64,000 nucleotides of DNA from Alistipes finegoldii DSM 17242 (GCF_000265365.1 NC_018011.1:1612001-1676000); one strand, 5' to 3'. Shown: positions 42,690-52,490, counted from the stretch's first letter. Notes: a model not told the origin generated them from the sequence alone. Numbers and translations are program-made.

Positions 42690-43703
42690 TCACTCTACAA
42701 TTGTACACCAATTATACTTATCCTCGGCACGACCGTATTGAATATCCTGAAGACGTGTGTAAAGTTCCATACAAACCTTACCTACTTCAGTGCCATATTC
42801 ATAAATATCATTCGTCTGCATATCGAAAATCTTCCCGATAGGGGAGATAACAGCCGCCGTTCCGCAGCCGCCGCACTCCTCGAAGGTAGGAAGCTCCTCT
42901 ACAGGAATCAGACGGTCTTCGACCTCAAGCCCCATATCTCGCGCCAACTGCCGCAGACTCTTGTTGGTGATGGAAGGCAATACAGAAGAGGATTTTGGCG
43001 TAATATATTTACCCTCCTTAATACCGAAGAAATTGCAGGCTCCGCACTCTTCGATGTACTTATGCTCTGCGGCATCGAGATACATGATATTCGAATAGCC
43101 CAATTTATGGCCGTTTTCACCCGACAGCAGGCTGGAAGCATAGTTGCCGCCGACCTTCACGTCGCCTGTTCCACGTGGAGCAGCGCGGTCCTGTTCACGG
43201 TCTATGGCAACGGAGATAGGCTTGATGCCGTCTTTGAAATAAGCACCCACGGGAGAGCAATAAACGATCAGCAAAGCATCCTTGGCAGGTTTGACCCCCA
43301 ATCCGGCAGTCGTACCGAACATAACGGGACGCAGATAGAGTGATGCGCCGGTACCATAGGGAGGAATATATTTTTCGTTACGTTTAACCACTTCGACGCA
43401 GGCCTTGACGATCATTTCGATCGTCGGGACGGGAAGGCAAAGACGTTCCGCCGAAGACTGCAACCGCTTGGCGTTCTCCTCTACACGGAAAAGACGGACT
43501 TTCCCATCGACGCCCCGAAAGGCTTTCAGCCCTTCGAACAGCTCGATACCGTAATGCAGACACGACGCCGACATGTGTATCTTGATATACTCGTCGCCCG
43601 TGACCTCCATCTCACTCCATTTGCCGTCCGTATAATAATAGCGAACGTTTGCGTCGGTCTTGCGATAATCGAATCCCAAGGCACCCCAATCCATATTTTC
43701 CAT
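42690..43703 (-). CDS. ilvE: Branched-chain amino acid aminotransferase
   Basis: 337 residues from the ATG at 43703 (MENMDWGALGFDYRKTD). PLP fold type IV; the catalytic Lys is in GDVKVGGNYASS (near residue 183). Other family marks are LHYGIELFEGLKAFRG, LYLRPVMFGT and EECGGCGTAAVISPIG. It performs the last step of Leu/Ile/Val synthesis and completes the pathway of the ilvDBNC genes 40 kb away. A parS-like site is embedded in its coding sequence at 43168-43181 (encoding AAPRGT). It starts 28 bases after metG ends and may share its transcript. Confidence 0.95.
   Translation of the reverse strand: MENMDWGALGFDYRKTDANVRYYYTDGKWSEMEVTGDEYIKIHMSASCLHYGIELFEGLKAFRGVDGKVRLFRVEENAKRLQSSAERLCLPVPTIEMIVKACVEVVKRNEKYIPPYGTGASLYLRPVMFGTTAGLGVKPAKDALLIVYCSPVGAYFKDGIKPISVAIDREQDRAAPRGTGDVKVGGNYASSLLSGENGHKLGYSNIMYLDAAEHKYIEECGACNFFGIKEGKYITPKSSSVLPSITNKSLRQLARDMGLEVEDRLIPVEELPTFEECGGCGTAAVISPIGKIFDMQTNDIYEYGTEVGKVCMELYTRLQDIQYGRAEDKYNWCTIVE
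43168..43181. promoter_or_regulatory. parS-like ParB-binding site 3 (inside ilvE)
   Basis: GTTCCACGTGGAGC, the same one-base variant as site 1, within the ilvE reading frame. Confidence 0.7.
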
Positions 43704-43731
43704 TATAATAAGTTTTAAAGGTTTTACAACA

Positions 43732-45774
43732 TTATCCCACGACGGCGCCGCTGTTCGTCGCCTCATTCGGGCTCAGCAGACGCAGTTTTCCGGAGGCATC
43801 CTCGGCCATCAGAATCATACCGCGCGACAAAATCCCCTTCAATTCGCGGGGTTGCAGATTGACCAACACGAGCACCTGACGTCCGACCAACTCCTCAGGC
43901 GTGAAGTATTCGGCGATTCCTGATACTATTTCACGCTGATCTATACCCGTATCGACCGTCAATTTCAACAGTTTCTTCGTTTTCGCCACCTTTTCGGCCG
44001 CAAGAATCGTCGAAACTCGGATATCCATTTTCTGAAAATCGTCGAAACTTATCGCATCTTTCTGAGGTTCAACCTGTTGCGCTGCCTCAGCCGCTGCGTT
44101 GGCCTCTTTGGTCGCCGCAAGTTTGTCCAGCTGGCGCTGAATCACGTCGTCTTCGATTTTCTCGAACAGCAAAACCGGTTCCCCGATCTTATGCCCGGCG
44201 GCAATCAGATCCATCGTCCCCAACTGTTCCCATCCGAATTTCTCGACAGAGAGCATCTTCAGTATCTTCGCGGCGGAGAAGGGCATGAAAGGTTCGATCG
44301 CAATGGCCGTATTGGCCGTGATCTGCAACGCGATGTTGAGAATCGTCCCGACACGTTGGGGATCGGTCTTGACGACTTTCCACGGCTCGGTATCCGCAAG
44401 GTACTTGTTACCGATGCGGGCGATATTCATGGCGTCTTTCAGCGCTTCGCGGAAATGGTAATGTTCGATATTGGACTCCAGCGACGCCTTCACCGCAGCC
44501 ACCTCGCCGACAGTCTGGCGGTCATAGTCATTCAGTTCGCCGCAGGCCGGAACTTCCCCGTCGTAATATTTCCGGGTCAGCACCAGCGCGCGATTCACGA
44601 AATTGCCCAGAACGGCAACCAGCTCGTTGTTGTTGCGGGCCTGAAAATCCTTCCACGTAAAGTCGTTGTCCTTGGTTTCAGGCGCATTGGCGCAGAGTAC
44701 GTAACGAAGCACATCCTCCTTGCCCGGAAACTCTTCGAGGTATTCGTGCAACCACACGGCCCAGTTGCGCGAGGTCGAAATCTTGTCGCCTTCGAGATTC
44801 AGGAACTCATTCGCCGGCACGTTTTCGGGCAGGATATAGCCGCCGTGCGCCTTGAGCATCGACGGGAAGACGATGCAGTGGAAAACGATATTGTCTTTGC
44901 CGATAAAATGAACCATCTTGGTGTCCTCCGACTTCCAATAGGTCTCCCAATCGGGTGTAAGGTCCTTTGTAGCAGATATATAACCGATCGGAGCGTCGAA
45001 CCAGACATAAAGCACCTTCCCTTCGGCGCCCTCCACCGGTACGGGAATGCCCCAATCGAGGTCGCGGCTTACGGCACGGGGCTGCAAACCTCCGTCCAGC
45101 CAGCTCTTGCACTGTCCGTAAACATTGCTTTTCCACTCTTTGTGCCCTTCGAGAATCCACTCGCGCAGGAATCCTTCGTACTGATCCAGCGGCAGATACC
45201 AGTGTTTCGTCTCACGCTTCACGGGCACGGAACCCGACACGGCGCTGTGCGGATCGATCAACTCGTCGGGCGAGAGGGTAGAGCCGCACTTCTCGCACTG
45301 GTCGCCGTAAGCGCGGTCGTTGCCGCATTTGGGACAGGTGCCGACGATATAACGGTCTGCGAGGAACGTCTGCGTCTCCTCGTCGTAATACTGCATCGAA
45401 GTCTGCTCGATGAACTTCCCCTCGTCGTACAACTTGCGGAAAAATTCCGAAGCGGTCTTGGCATGCGTCGCCGACGAAGTCCGCGAATAGATGTCGAACG
45501 ACATTCCCAGCCCCTCGAACGACTTTTTGATCATATTGTGGTAACGGTCCACGATCTGCTGCGGCGTCACCCCCTCCTTGCGGGCCTTGATGGTGATTGG
45601 CACGCCGTGTTCATCGCTTCCGCAGACCGAAATCACGTCGCGGCCCCTGAGCCGCAGGTAACGGGTATAAATGTCCGAAGGTATGTAAACTCCCGCCAGA
45701 TGGCCGATATGCACCGGACCGTTGGCATAGGGAAGAGCCGAGGTAACGAGATAACGCTTGAATTCTTTTGCCAT
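43732..45774 (-). CDS. metG: Methionine-tRNA ligase with C-terminal tRNA-binding domain
   Basis: 680 residues from the ATG at 45774 (MAKEFKRYLVTSALPYANGP). Class I synthetase: HIGH box HIGHLAG, zinc knuckle CPKCGNDRAYGDQCEKCG, and KMSKS-type loop KISTSRNW. The last ~110 residues are a Trbp111/EMAP-like domain (FQKMDIRVSTILAAEKV). ilvE follows closely on the same strand. In-frame codons before 45774 (to 45807) are not family-like. Confidence 0.96.
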   Translation of the reverse strand: MAKEFKRYLVTSALPYANGPVHIGHLAGVYIPSDIYTRYLRLRGRDVISVCGSDEHGVPITIKARKEGVTPQQIVDRYHNMIKKSFEGLGMSFDIYSRTSSATHAKTASEFFRKLYDEGKFIEQTSMQYYDEETQTFLADRYIVGTCPKCGNDRAYGDQCEKCGSTLSPDELIDPHSAVSGSVPVKRETKHWYLPLDQYEGFLREWILEGHKEWKSNVYGQCKSWLDGGLQPRAVSRDLDWGIPVPVEGAEGKVLYVWFDAPIGYISATKDLTPDWETYWKSEDTKMVHFIGKDNIVFHCIVFPSMLKAHGGYILPENVPANEFLNLEGDKISTSRNWAVWLHEYLEEFPGKEDVLRYVLCANAPETKDNDFTWKDFQARNNNELVAVLGNFVNRALVLTRKYYDGEVPACGELNDYDRQTVGEVAAVKASLESNIEHYHFREALKDAMNIARIGNKYLADTEPWKVVKTDPQRVGTILNIALQITANTAIAIEPFMPFSAAKILKMLSVEKFGWEQLGTMDLIAAGHKIGEPVLLFEKIEDDVIQRQLDKLAATKEANAAAEAAQQVEPQKDAISFDDFQKMDIRVSTILAAEKVAKTKKLLKLTVDTGIDQREIVSGIAEYFTPEELVGRQVLVLVNLQPRELKGILSRGMILMAEDASGKLRLLSPNEATNSGAVVG

Positions 45775-45874
45775 AAAAACAGATACAGTATTACTAATTT
45801 CTGTCAAAATTAGTAATTTTTAGGCTAAAAAAAAGCAAAGCGCCATTATTTGTTTACAGATGGTAATAAACAAA

Positions 45875-45902
45875 AACCGGAACCTGAAATCAGGCCCCGG
45901 TT
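45875..45902 (-). terminator. Terminator after the S46 peptidase gene
   Basis: AACCGG (45875-45880) with CCGGTT (45897-45902) and inner CCTG/CAGG, two mismatches between. On the minus strand TTTTTG follows. Confidence 0.6.
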
Positions 45903-45923
45903 CAACGGTCGATTCCGCTTCGG

Positions 45924-48038
45924 TCAGTCGATCTCCAACTCGTCGATCAGCCATTTCGCGCCGGCGAACTTGTCGATGACGAAGAGCACGTAGCGGACAT
46001 CCACGGCGATCGTGCGCTGCAGCTGCGGCTCGAAAGCCACGTCGCCCGACATCGCTTCCCAGTTGCCGTCGAACGCCAGACCGATCAGCTCGCCCTTGGC
46101 GTTCATCACCGGCGAACCCGAATTGCCGCCCGTAATATCGCAGTCGGCCAAAAAGGCCACCGGAAGTTCGCCCTCGGCGTTGGCATAACGTCCGAAATCC
46201 TTCGCGGCGTACAGCTCCTTGAGCTTGTCGGGAACCGTAAACTCCGTAGGATTCTTGGGATCTTCCTTCTCCATCACGCCCTTGAGCGTCGTATAATAGT
46301 TGTAGCGAATACCGTCCGCCGGATCGTAGGGCAGAACGCGGCCGTAAGTCAGGCGGATCGTAAAGTTCGCATCCGAAGCCCACGCCTTGTCGGGCTGCAT
46401 GCGCATCAGACCGGCGATGTAGAGACGGTGCCCGTCCTTGAACCTGCGGTTATTCTCCCGCTGGGCATCCGCCAGTTCGAGCAGTTTCGCATCGAGCGAA
46501 CGCACGAATACGACCGCCGGATCGGCATCGCGTTTTCCCACCGAAAAATCATCCACGAAGGCCAGCGTGCCTTCCTCGGTGGCGAAAACCGAGTTATCGT
46601 ACAGATAATCGACATAAGCATCCGTATCGCCGCCGAACCGCTTGTCGATCACTTCGGCGAACACCGTCGGAAGGTCTCCGCATTTCTCCTTGACGATCTG
46701 CATCATGCGCTTGGCTACACGTCGGTCCGTCGCCGGGTTGTAATCCTTGTAGAAAGCCCTCATGGCCTCCTTCGAACGCGCCTGATCGGTGATCTTCTCC
46801 ACGGCGAGGAACGAACGCGCCGGCGTCAGGATCTCCACGGCCCGGTAAAGCGCCTCCCTGAGCACCTGCTCGGCCGCAAAAGCGGAAGCGTTGCCTTCCA
46901 CCGCTTCGCGGATGCGGTCCAGCGCATCCATATAGCCTTCGGTCGGCAGCGTATTGGCTTCGGCCCATTTCCGGAAAGCCGCCTCCTGCGCCTCTTTCTG
47001 CGCCTTGACGTTCAGTTTGCGGATACCGCGCGACATGCCGATCGAATTCTTCCAGTAATTCGACGACTGGGCGTATTTCGAAGCGTACTGAATCCGCACC
47101 TTGTCGCTTGCGGCCATATCCTCCTTGAGAATGGCCTGACGCTCGCCGCGGATGAAGATGCGCTGCGGATTCTCGATATCCAGCATGCGGTCGATCTCGA
47201 ACGAAGTCATGTAACGCGACGTCGAACCGGGGAAACCCATGATCATCGCGAAGTCTCCCTCCTTGTATCCGTCCACCGAAACCTTCAGAAACTTGTCGGC
47301 CTTGTAAGGGCGGTTTTCGGGCGCGTAATCGGCCGGCTTGTTGTCGGGTCCGGCATAGACGCGAAAGACCGAGAAATCGCCCGTATGACGCGGCCACATC
47401 CAGTTGTCGGTGTCTCCGCCGAACTTGCCGATCGAAGTGGGGGGAGTTCCCACCAGACGCACGTCGCTGAAAACCTCGATCACGAAGGCGAAAAACTGGT
47501 TTCCGCCGAAGAAATCCTTCACCAGCACCTCCATGCCGGGATAGTCCTGCGCAATGCGGCTGCGCACGGCCGCCGCATGTTCGGCCACGATGCGCGCCCG
47601 CTCTTCGCCCGAAGCCACGTCGGGCACATATCCCAGAATGTCGGAAGTGACGTCCGAAATCTTGCGGATAAAACGCACCTTGAGTCCCGGAGCCGGGATC
47701 TCCTCTTCGCGCGACATGGCCCAGAAACCGTTTTTCAGGTAGTCGTGTTCGACGGACGACAGCGCCTGAATCGAACCGTAGCCGCAGTGGTGGTTGGTAA
47801 ACAGCAGGCCGTCGGCCGAAACGATCTCGCCCGTACATCCGGGACCGAAGATCACGATGGCGTCCTTGAGCGAGGATTTGTTGACGCTGTAAATCTCCTC
47901 GGCCGAAAGCTTGCACCCGCGGGCCTTCATCTCCTTGATATTCATTTTCTGAAGGTAGGGCAGCAGCCACATTCCCTCGTCGGCCGCAGCGGTCAAAGAG
48001 GCGCACGCCGCGGCGATCAGTAAAAAGAGTTTCTTCAT
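45924..48038 (-). CDS. S46-family dipeptidyl peptidase (DPP7/DPP11 type)
   Basis: 704 residues. Signal peptide MKKLFLLIAAACASLTAAA. Chymotrypsin-like catalytic His in LLFTNHHCGYGSIQ and Ser in GGNSGSPVMNAKGELIGLAFDG (shown in part), near residue 640; the C-terminus is RYVLFVIDKFAG. Family members remove dipeptides from oligopeptides in the periplasm of Bacteroidota and supply amino acids from protein. DPP7 (broad) and DPP11 (Asp/Glu at P1) differ at a single key residue that I cannot place with confidence. It starts nine bases after nadA, in one operon. Confidence 0.92.
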   Translation of the reverse strand: MKKLFLLIAAACASLTAAADEGMWLLPYLQKMNIKEMKARGCKLSAEEIYSVNKSSLKDAIVIFGPGCTGEIVSADGLLFTNHHCGYGSIQALSSVEHDYLKNGFWAMSREEEIPAPGLKVRFIRKISDVTSDILGYVPDVASGEERARIVAEHAAAVRSRIAQDYPGMEVLVKDFFGGNQFFAFVIEVFSDVRLVGTPPTSIGKFGGDTDNWMWPRHTGDFSVFRVYAGPDNKPADYAPENRPYKADKFLKVSVDGYKEGDFAMIMGFPGSTSRYMTSFEIDRMLDIENPQRIFIRGERQAILKEDMAASDKVRIQYASKYAQSSNYWKNSIGMSRGIRKLNVKAQKEAQEAAFRKWAEANTLPTEGYMDALDRIREAVEGNASAFAAEQVLREALYRAVEILTPARSFLAVEKITDQARSKEAMRAFYKDYNPATDRRVAKRMMQIVKEKCGDLPTVFAEVIDKRFGGDTDAYVDYLYDNSVFATEEGTLAFVDDFSVGKRDADPAVVFVRSLDAKLLELADAQRENNRRFKDGHRLYIAGLMRMQPDKAWASDANFTIRLTYGRVLPYDPADGIRYNYYTTLKGVMEKEDPKNPTEFTVPDKLKELYAAKDFGRYANAEGELPVAFLADCDITGGNSGSPVMNAKGELIGLAFDGNWEAMSGDVAFEPQLQRTIAVDVRYVLFVIDKFAGAKWLIDELEID

Positions 48039-48047
48039 ACAGGATTG

Positions 48048-48989
48048 TTATTTGATATTTATCATGTTCAGGATCGAACGCTCGGCCCTGCGCCGCACCT
48101 CTTCGTCGAGCACGATTTCGGGCGATTCGTTTTCGAGACACGCGCAGATGTTTTCGAGCGTCACCATCTTCATGTACTTGCAGTCGTTGCATCCGCAGGT
48201 CTCGTCGTCGGGGGGTGCCGGAATAAACGTCTTGCCGGGGTAACGCTTCTTCATCTCGGCGAGGATGCCCGATTCGGTTACCACGATGAACTCGTCGGCG
48301 CCGCTGCGGCCGCAGTAGTCGAGGATCGCCGCCGTAGACCCCACGAAGTCGGCCACTTCGACGATATAGGCCCGGCATTCGGGATGCACGACGACCTTGG
48401 CGGCCGGATGCTCCTTTTTGAGCTGCAGCAGCTTCTCCAGCGAAAATTCCTCGTGTACATGACATGCGCCGTCCCACAACACGATATTCTCGCGTCCCGT
48501 CAGCTTTTTGATATACCCTCCCAGATTGCGGTCGGGCGCGAAGATGATCGGTCGGTCGGCCGGGATCGACTGCACGACCTTCAGCGCATTGGACGAAGTG
48601 CAGCAGATATCGGTCAGGGCCTTGACGCCGACCGTGGTATTGACGTACGAAACGACCGTATGGCCGGGATATTTCGCCTTGAAGGCCGCAAAATCCTTCT
48701 CATCGCACGACTCGGCCAGCGAACATCCCGCTTCGGGGCAGGGAATCAGCACTTTCTTGTCGGGGCAGAGCACCTTGGCGGTCTCGGCCATGAAGTGCAC
48801 GCCGGCGAACAGGATGATGTCGGCGTCTACCGACTGCGCCTTGACCGAGAGGGCCAGCGAGTCGCCCAGAAAGTCGGCCGCCTCCTGCACTTCGGGCGTG
48901 GTGTAGTAATGGGCCAGTATGACGGCGCGCTTGCGGCGCTTGAGTTCGTCGATCCGGCGGCGGATCTCCGCGGAGTTATTGATCTTCAT
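48048..48989 (-). CDS. nadA: Quinolinate synthase
   Basis: 313 residues. It condenses iminoaspartate with dihydroxyacetone phosphate to quinolinate in NAD synthesis, using a 4Fe-4S cluster. Visible: ILAHYYTTPEVQEAADFLGD, LFAGVHFMAETAKVLCP, TDICCTSSNALKVV and CGCNDCKYMKM, which hold the candidate cluster cysteines. nadB and nadC are not in the window. The AT-rich candidate origin lies just upstream of its start. Confidence 0.95.
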   Translation of the reverse strand: MKINNSAEIRRRIDELKRRKRAVILAHYYTTPEVQEAADFLGDSLALSVKAQSVDADIILFAGVHFMAETAKVLCPDKKVLIPCPEAGCSLAESCDEKDFAAFKAKYPGHTVVSYVNTTVGVKALTDICCTSSNALKVVQSIPADRPIIFAPDRNLGGYIKKLTGRENIVLWDGACHVHEEFSLEKLLQLKKEHPAAKVVVHPECRAYIVEVADFVGSTAAILDYCGRSGADEFIVVTESGILAEMKKRYPGKTFIPAPPDDETCGCNDCKYMKMVTLENICACLENESPEIVLDEEVRRRAERSILNMINIK

Positions 48990-49366
48990 TTTTTATTTTT
49001 ACTATTTATTAATTTTAAATAAAGATATAAGAATAGAAATAATAGCTGTTGATACTGTTCACAAGTTCCCCCGCGATTTTTCTCTCAACATTTTCTCCTC
49101 TTCTTTTTCTTCCGTTTTTATTTCAATAATTTGATTGTCAATCCATAAAAATAATAATCGACAATTGTTCACAACTGTTTTCAACATTTCGACAGTCCTT
49201 TTTTGTGAACATTTCGTTGCTCTTTTGGGAGTCGGCCGCTGACTATAATTCGGCAAAACTTTTTTTGGTTTCGGCGAAAACTTGTATATACCCTCCCTGT
49301 TTCGGGATTTGCAACTCTTCGGGGCCGGAAGTTTTCATTATTTATCGTCGGTTATCAACAGGGTTT
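48990..49366. other. AT-rich intergenic region with DnaA-box-like repeats (candidate oriC)
   Basis: The first ~55 bases are almost all A/T. TGTTCACA occurs at 49056-49063 and 49166-49173, with its complement TGTGAACA at 49204-49211. TTATCAACA lies at 49352-49360, its complement-like TGTTGATA at 49047-49054, and TTTTCAACA at 49178-49186. All are one or two bases from the DnaA box TTATNCACA. No gene is seen. Three parS-like sites lie 6-6.5 kb away. dnaA itself is not in the window, so this is a proposal. Confidence 0.5.
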
Positions 49367-50419
49367 CTAACACGATTTCATCACCTTTTCGACAGTCTTT
49401 TCGGCGATTTCGCGGTACCATTTTTCGACCCTCGGATCGATGCCCGCCGCAGGGCGTCCCTCGTCGGAACCCTCCATGATGGACTGTACGATGGGTATTT
49501 CGCCCAGAAAATCCACGCCGTTCTCTTCGGCGTAACGGCGCGCGCCGCCTTTCCCGAAGATATAGTACCGGTTTTCGGGCAGTTCTTCGGGCGTGAACCA
49601 CGCCATGTTTTCTATCACGCCCGCTACCGGGATGTTTACGTTTTCATTGCGGAACATCTCCACACCGCGTACCACGTCGGCGACCGCCACCTGCTGGGGC
49701 GTCGAGACGATCACCGCGGCGTCGATTTTCAGTTCGCCTATAATAGAGAGGTGTACGTCGCCCGTTCCGGGGGGCAGGTCCGCGAGCAGGAAATCGAGCG
49801 TTCCCCACTTGGTCTGGTGGATCATCTGCTTGAGGGCGCTGACCGCCATGGCGCCGCGCCACAAAAGGGCGTCGGTCGGTTTGATGAAGAATCCGATCGA
49901 CATCAGCCGTATGTCCATCGACTCGGCCGGAACGATGCGGTCCGTTCCCTCCTCCTGCACCGCATCGGGCAGGTACCCCTCCACGCCGAACATCTTGGGC
50001 TGCGAGGGACCGTAAATATCGGCGTCGAGAATTCCGACGCGGTAACCCATGTTGCGCAGTGCGACGGCGAGGTTGGCTGTCACGGTGGACTTGCCTACCC
50101 CGCCTTTGCCCGACGCCACGGCGATCACTTTGGCGATGCCGCCGGTGGTCGTCTTGAGCTTGGGTTCGGGGCGCGGCGCGGCGCCGCCCTCCTTGATGAC
50201 GACCATGACGTTTTGCTGCGGGAATTCACGCCGGAGAATCTCCTCGGCTTGGTTTTTGATTTTCACCGCGAACGGGTCGCGGGCCTTGGCGAAACGGAGT
50301 ACGACGGTGATCTTGCCGGCTCCGGAGGCGATATGCTCGATAAAGCCGCTGCCGACGATGTCCTGTCCCGTTTCGGGATGGACGACGGACGTCAGCAGAT
50401 GTCTGATTTTTTCTTCCAT
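49367..50419 (-). CDS. mrp: Mrp/ApbC-family P-loop Fe-S cluster carrier
   Basis: 350 residues. An N-terminal MIP18/DUF59-like domain (about 1-85: HLLTSVVHPETGQDIVGSG) precedes the Mrp NTPase domain with the deviant Walker A VASGKGGVGKSTVTANLA and IDAAVIVSTPQQVAVADVVRG. It carries or inserts Fe-S clusters in the cytosol, and nadA upstream on the same strand is one possible client. I see no CxxC pair near the C-terminus. The gene ends at the edge of the AT-rich candidate origin. Confidence 0.92.
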   Translation of the reverse strand: MEEKIRHLLTSVVHPETGQDIVGSGFIEHIASGAGKITVVLRFAKARDPFAVKIKNQAEEILRREFPQQNVMVVIKEGGAAPRPEPKLKTTTGGIAKVIAVASGKGGVGKSTVTANLAVALRNMGYRVGILDADIYGPSQPKMFGVEGYLPDAVQEEGTDRIVPAESMDIRLMSIGFFIKPTDALLWRGAMAVSALKQMIHQTKWGTLDFLLADLPPGTGDVHLSIIGELKIDAAVIVSTPQQVAVADVVRGVEMFRNENVNIPVAGVIENMAWFTPEELPENRYYIFGKGGARRYAEENGVDFLGEIPIVQSIMEGSDEGRPAAGIDPRVEKWYREIAEKTVEKVMKSC

Positions 50420-50513
50420 GATTCGTGTTGTGACTACAATCGCAAAGATAACGTATATTTTGCAGAATAAATATAGCAGGGCCTATTATTTTATCGAAAA
50501 ACGATAAATTTTA

Positions 50514-50543
50514 TTTGTTTTTCGTAAAATTTCCTTATATTTG
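50514..50543 (+). promoter_or_regulatory. sppA promoter
   Basis: -33 TTTG (50514-50517), 18-base spacer, -7 TATATTTG (50536-50543), giving a leader of about 47 bases to the ATG at 50596. Confidence 0.6.
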
Positions 50544-50595
50544 CAAAGTAAATCCGGACGCGGAACGAAACAGGACAAACAATAAACGATACGTT

Positions 50596-52374
50596 ATGAA
50601 TTTTATCAAGACTTTTCTGGCTGCGATCCTCGCCTTCGTCGTGGGGTCGTTTCTGGTATTTTTTCTCTGGATATTCATTCTGCTGGGCATAGCCGGCTCG
50701 ATGGAGAAGACGGTGGCCGTGCATGCGGAGTCGATCCTCAAGATCGACTTTTCGGATGTGCTGACCGACGCTCCGTCGAGCGATCCCTTCGCCGGGATCG
50801 ACTTCGCCACGCTGCGCTCCACGCGCCAGCTTCCGCTGATGAAGGCTCTGCGCGCGCTCGAAGCCGCCAAGGACGACAGCCGCATCAAGGGCATTTACCT
50901 GCGCATGAACGGCAACGGCGGCGTGATGGGCGCGGCCCTGCTGGAAGAGCTGCGCGAAGCGGTCGTCGATTTTAAGCAGAGCGGCAAATTCGTCGTCGCT
51001 TACGACGAGACCTATTCGCAGGGGAAATATTACCTCGCTTCGGCGGCCGACAAAATCTACATGCAGCCCGAAGGCGCCATGGACTGGTCGGGTCTCGCGT
51101 TCAACCTGATGTTCTACAAGGGCCTGCTCGACAAACTCGACATCAAGGCCGAAGTCTTCCGCCCCACGGCCTGCAAATACAAGAGCGCCGTCGAGCCGTA
51201 TATCCTTCCCAAAATGTCGGACGCCAACCGCGAGCAGATGCAGGCGCTCGTGAATTCGATGTGGAACACCATCGCCGGCTCGGTCGCCGAAGCCCGCGGC
51301 ATCGACCTGAAGGAGCTGAACCGCATTACCGACAAACTGGAGGTTTCGCTGCCTGAGGATGCCCTCGAACACGGCTTCGTGGACAGCCTGATCTACGAGG
51401 ATCAGATGAAGGACGTATTCGCCGAACTGGGCGTAGCGTCCGATTCCGACGGAGAGTATAATTTCATCACGCTGGGCGAATACGCTTCGCAGGTAGGCGC
51501 CGACCTCAAAAACATCTCGGCCGATCAGGTGGCCGTCGTCTATGCCGACGGCGCGATCGTCGACGGCGAAGGCTTCGGAAAGGAGATTTACGGCAATACG
51601 CTGGCTGCGACGCTGGCCGGCGTGCGCGACGACGAGAAGGTCAAGGCCGTGGTGCTGCGCGTGAACTCCCCCGGCGGCAGTGCACTGGCTTCGGACGTCA
51701 TCTGGCGCGAAATGGAGCTGCTGAAAGCCGAGAAACCGGTGGTCGTTTCGATGGGCTCCTATGCCGCCAGCGGAGGTTATTACATTTCGTGTCCCGCCGA
51801 CGTCATCGTGGCCGACAAACTGACCCTTACGGGTTCGATCGGTGTCTTCGGCATGTACCTCAACACCATCGACGCCTTTAAAAACAAGCTGGGAATCACG
51901 TTCGACGCCGTGAAGAGCAACACCTCGGCCGGTATGGGGGCGACCTCGCCGCTGACCGCCGCCGAACGGGCTTCGATCATGCGCGGCGTGGACAAGGTCT
52001 ATGAGACCTTCACGACCCATGTAGCCGAAGGGCGCAACCTGCCGGTCGAGAAGGTGCTCGACATCGCCGGGGGCCGCGTCTGGTCGGGCGAAGATGCGCT
52101 CGGCATCGGTCTGATCGACACCTACGGAGGTCTGAAAACGGCCATCGCCATCGCCGTGGACAAGGCCGGTCTGGGCGACAGCTACCGGGTGACCGAGGTG
52201 ATCGAGGAGCCGACGGGATTCGCCGCCTTCATCGCGTCGCTCAACATCAGCGTCCGCGAGGCCATGACCCGTTCGGAACTGGGACTGCTGATGAAGGAGT
52301 ACAAGCAGGTGCAGGAGGCTACCAAACAGCAGGGAGTCGTCATGTACTACCCCTATAAGCTGGAGCTGCGTTGA
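50596..52374 (+). CDS. sppA: Signal peptide peptidase SppA, 67K type
   Basis: 592 residues from the ATG at 50596 (MNFIKTFLAAILAFVVGSF). An N-terminal membrane anchor (about 3-28) precedes two tandem S49 domains. The catalytic Lys should be in the first half (YDETYSQGKYYLAS) and the Ser in the second (VSMGSYAASGGYYISCPAD). It cleaves leftover signal peptides in the inner membrane. The promoter lies inside the longer upstream open frame, which rules out an earlier start. Confidence 0.94.
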   Translation: MNFIKTFLAAILAFVVGSFLVFFLWIFILLGIAGSMEKTVAVHAESILKIDFSDVLTDAPSSDPFAGIDFATLRSTRQLPLMKALRALEAAKDDSRIKGIYLRMNGNGGVMGAALLEELREAVVDFKQSGKFVVAYDETYSQGKYYLASAADKIYMQPEGAMDWSGLAFNLMFYKGLLDKLDIKAEVFRPTACKYKSAVEPYILPKMSDANREQMQALVNSMWNTIAGSVAEARGIDLKELNRITDKLEVSLPEDALEHGFVDSLIYEDQMKDVFAELGVASDSDGEYNFITLGEYASQVGADLKNISADQVAVVYADGAIVDGEGFGKEIYGNTLAATLAGVRDDEKVKAVVLRVNSPGGSALASDVIWREMELLKAEKPVVVSMGSYAASGGYYISCPADVIVADKLTLTGSIGVFGMYLNTIDAFKNKLGITFDAVKSNTSAGMGATSPLTAAERASIMRGVDKVYETFTTHVAEGRNLPVEKVLDIAGGRVWSGEDALGIGLIDTYGGLKTAIAIAVDKAGLGDSYRVTEVIEEPTGFAAFIASLNISVREAMTRSELGLLMKEYKQVQEATKQQGVVMYYPYKLELR

Positions 52375-52434
52375 GACCGCACCGCAAACCGATGGACTGA
52401 ACCTGCGCGGACGCTGTCCCGCAAGCCGATACGA

Positions 52435-52468
52435 AAAGCGGCCCCCGTGCGGGGCCCGCTTTCTATTT
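52435..52468 (+). terminator. Terminator after sppA
   Basis: AAAGCGG/CCGCTTT with an inner CCCC/GGGG stem (52435-52462), one bulge, followed by CTATTTT. It is in front of the convergent AraC gene. Confidence 0.65.
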
Positions 52469-52490
52469 TGACCGGGAAAGCGGGTTCAGA

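Noticed and set aside
50515..50595. Earlier TTG start of SppA
   Set aside because: It overlaps the -33 and -7 promoter elements and would place a polar stretch before the membrane anchor.
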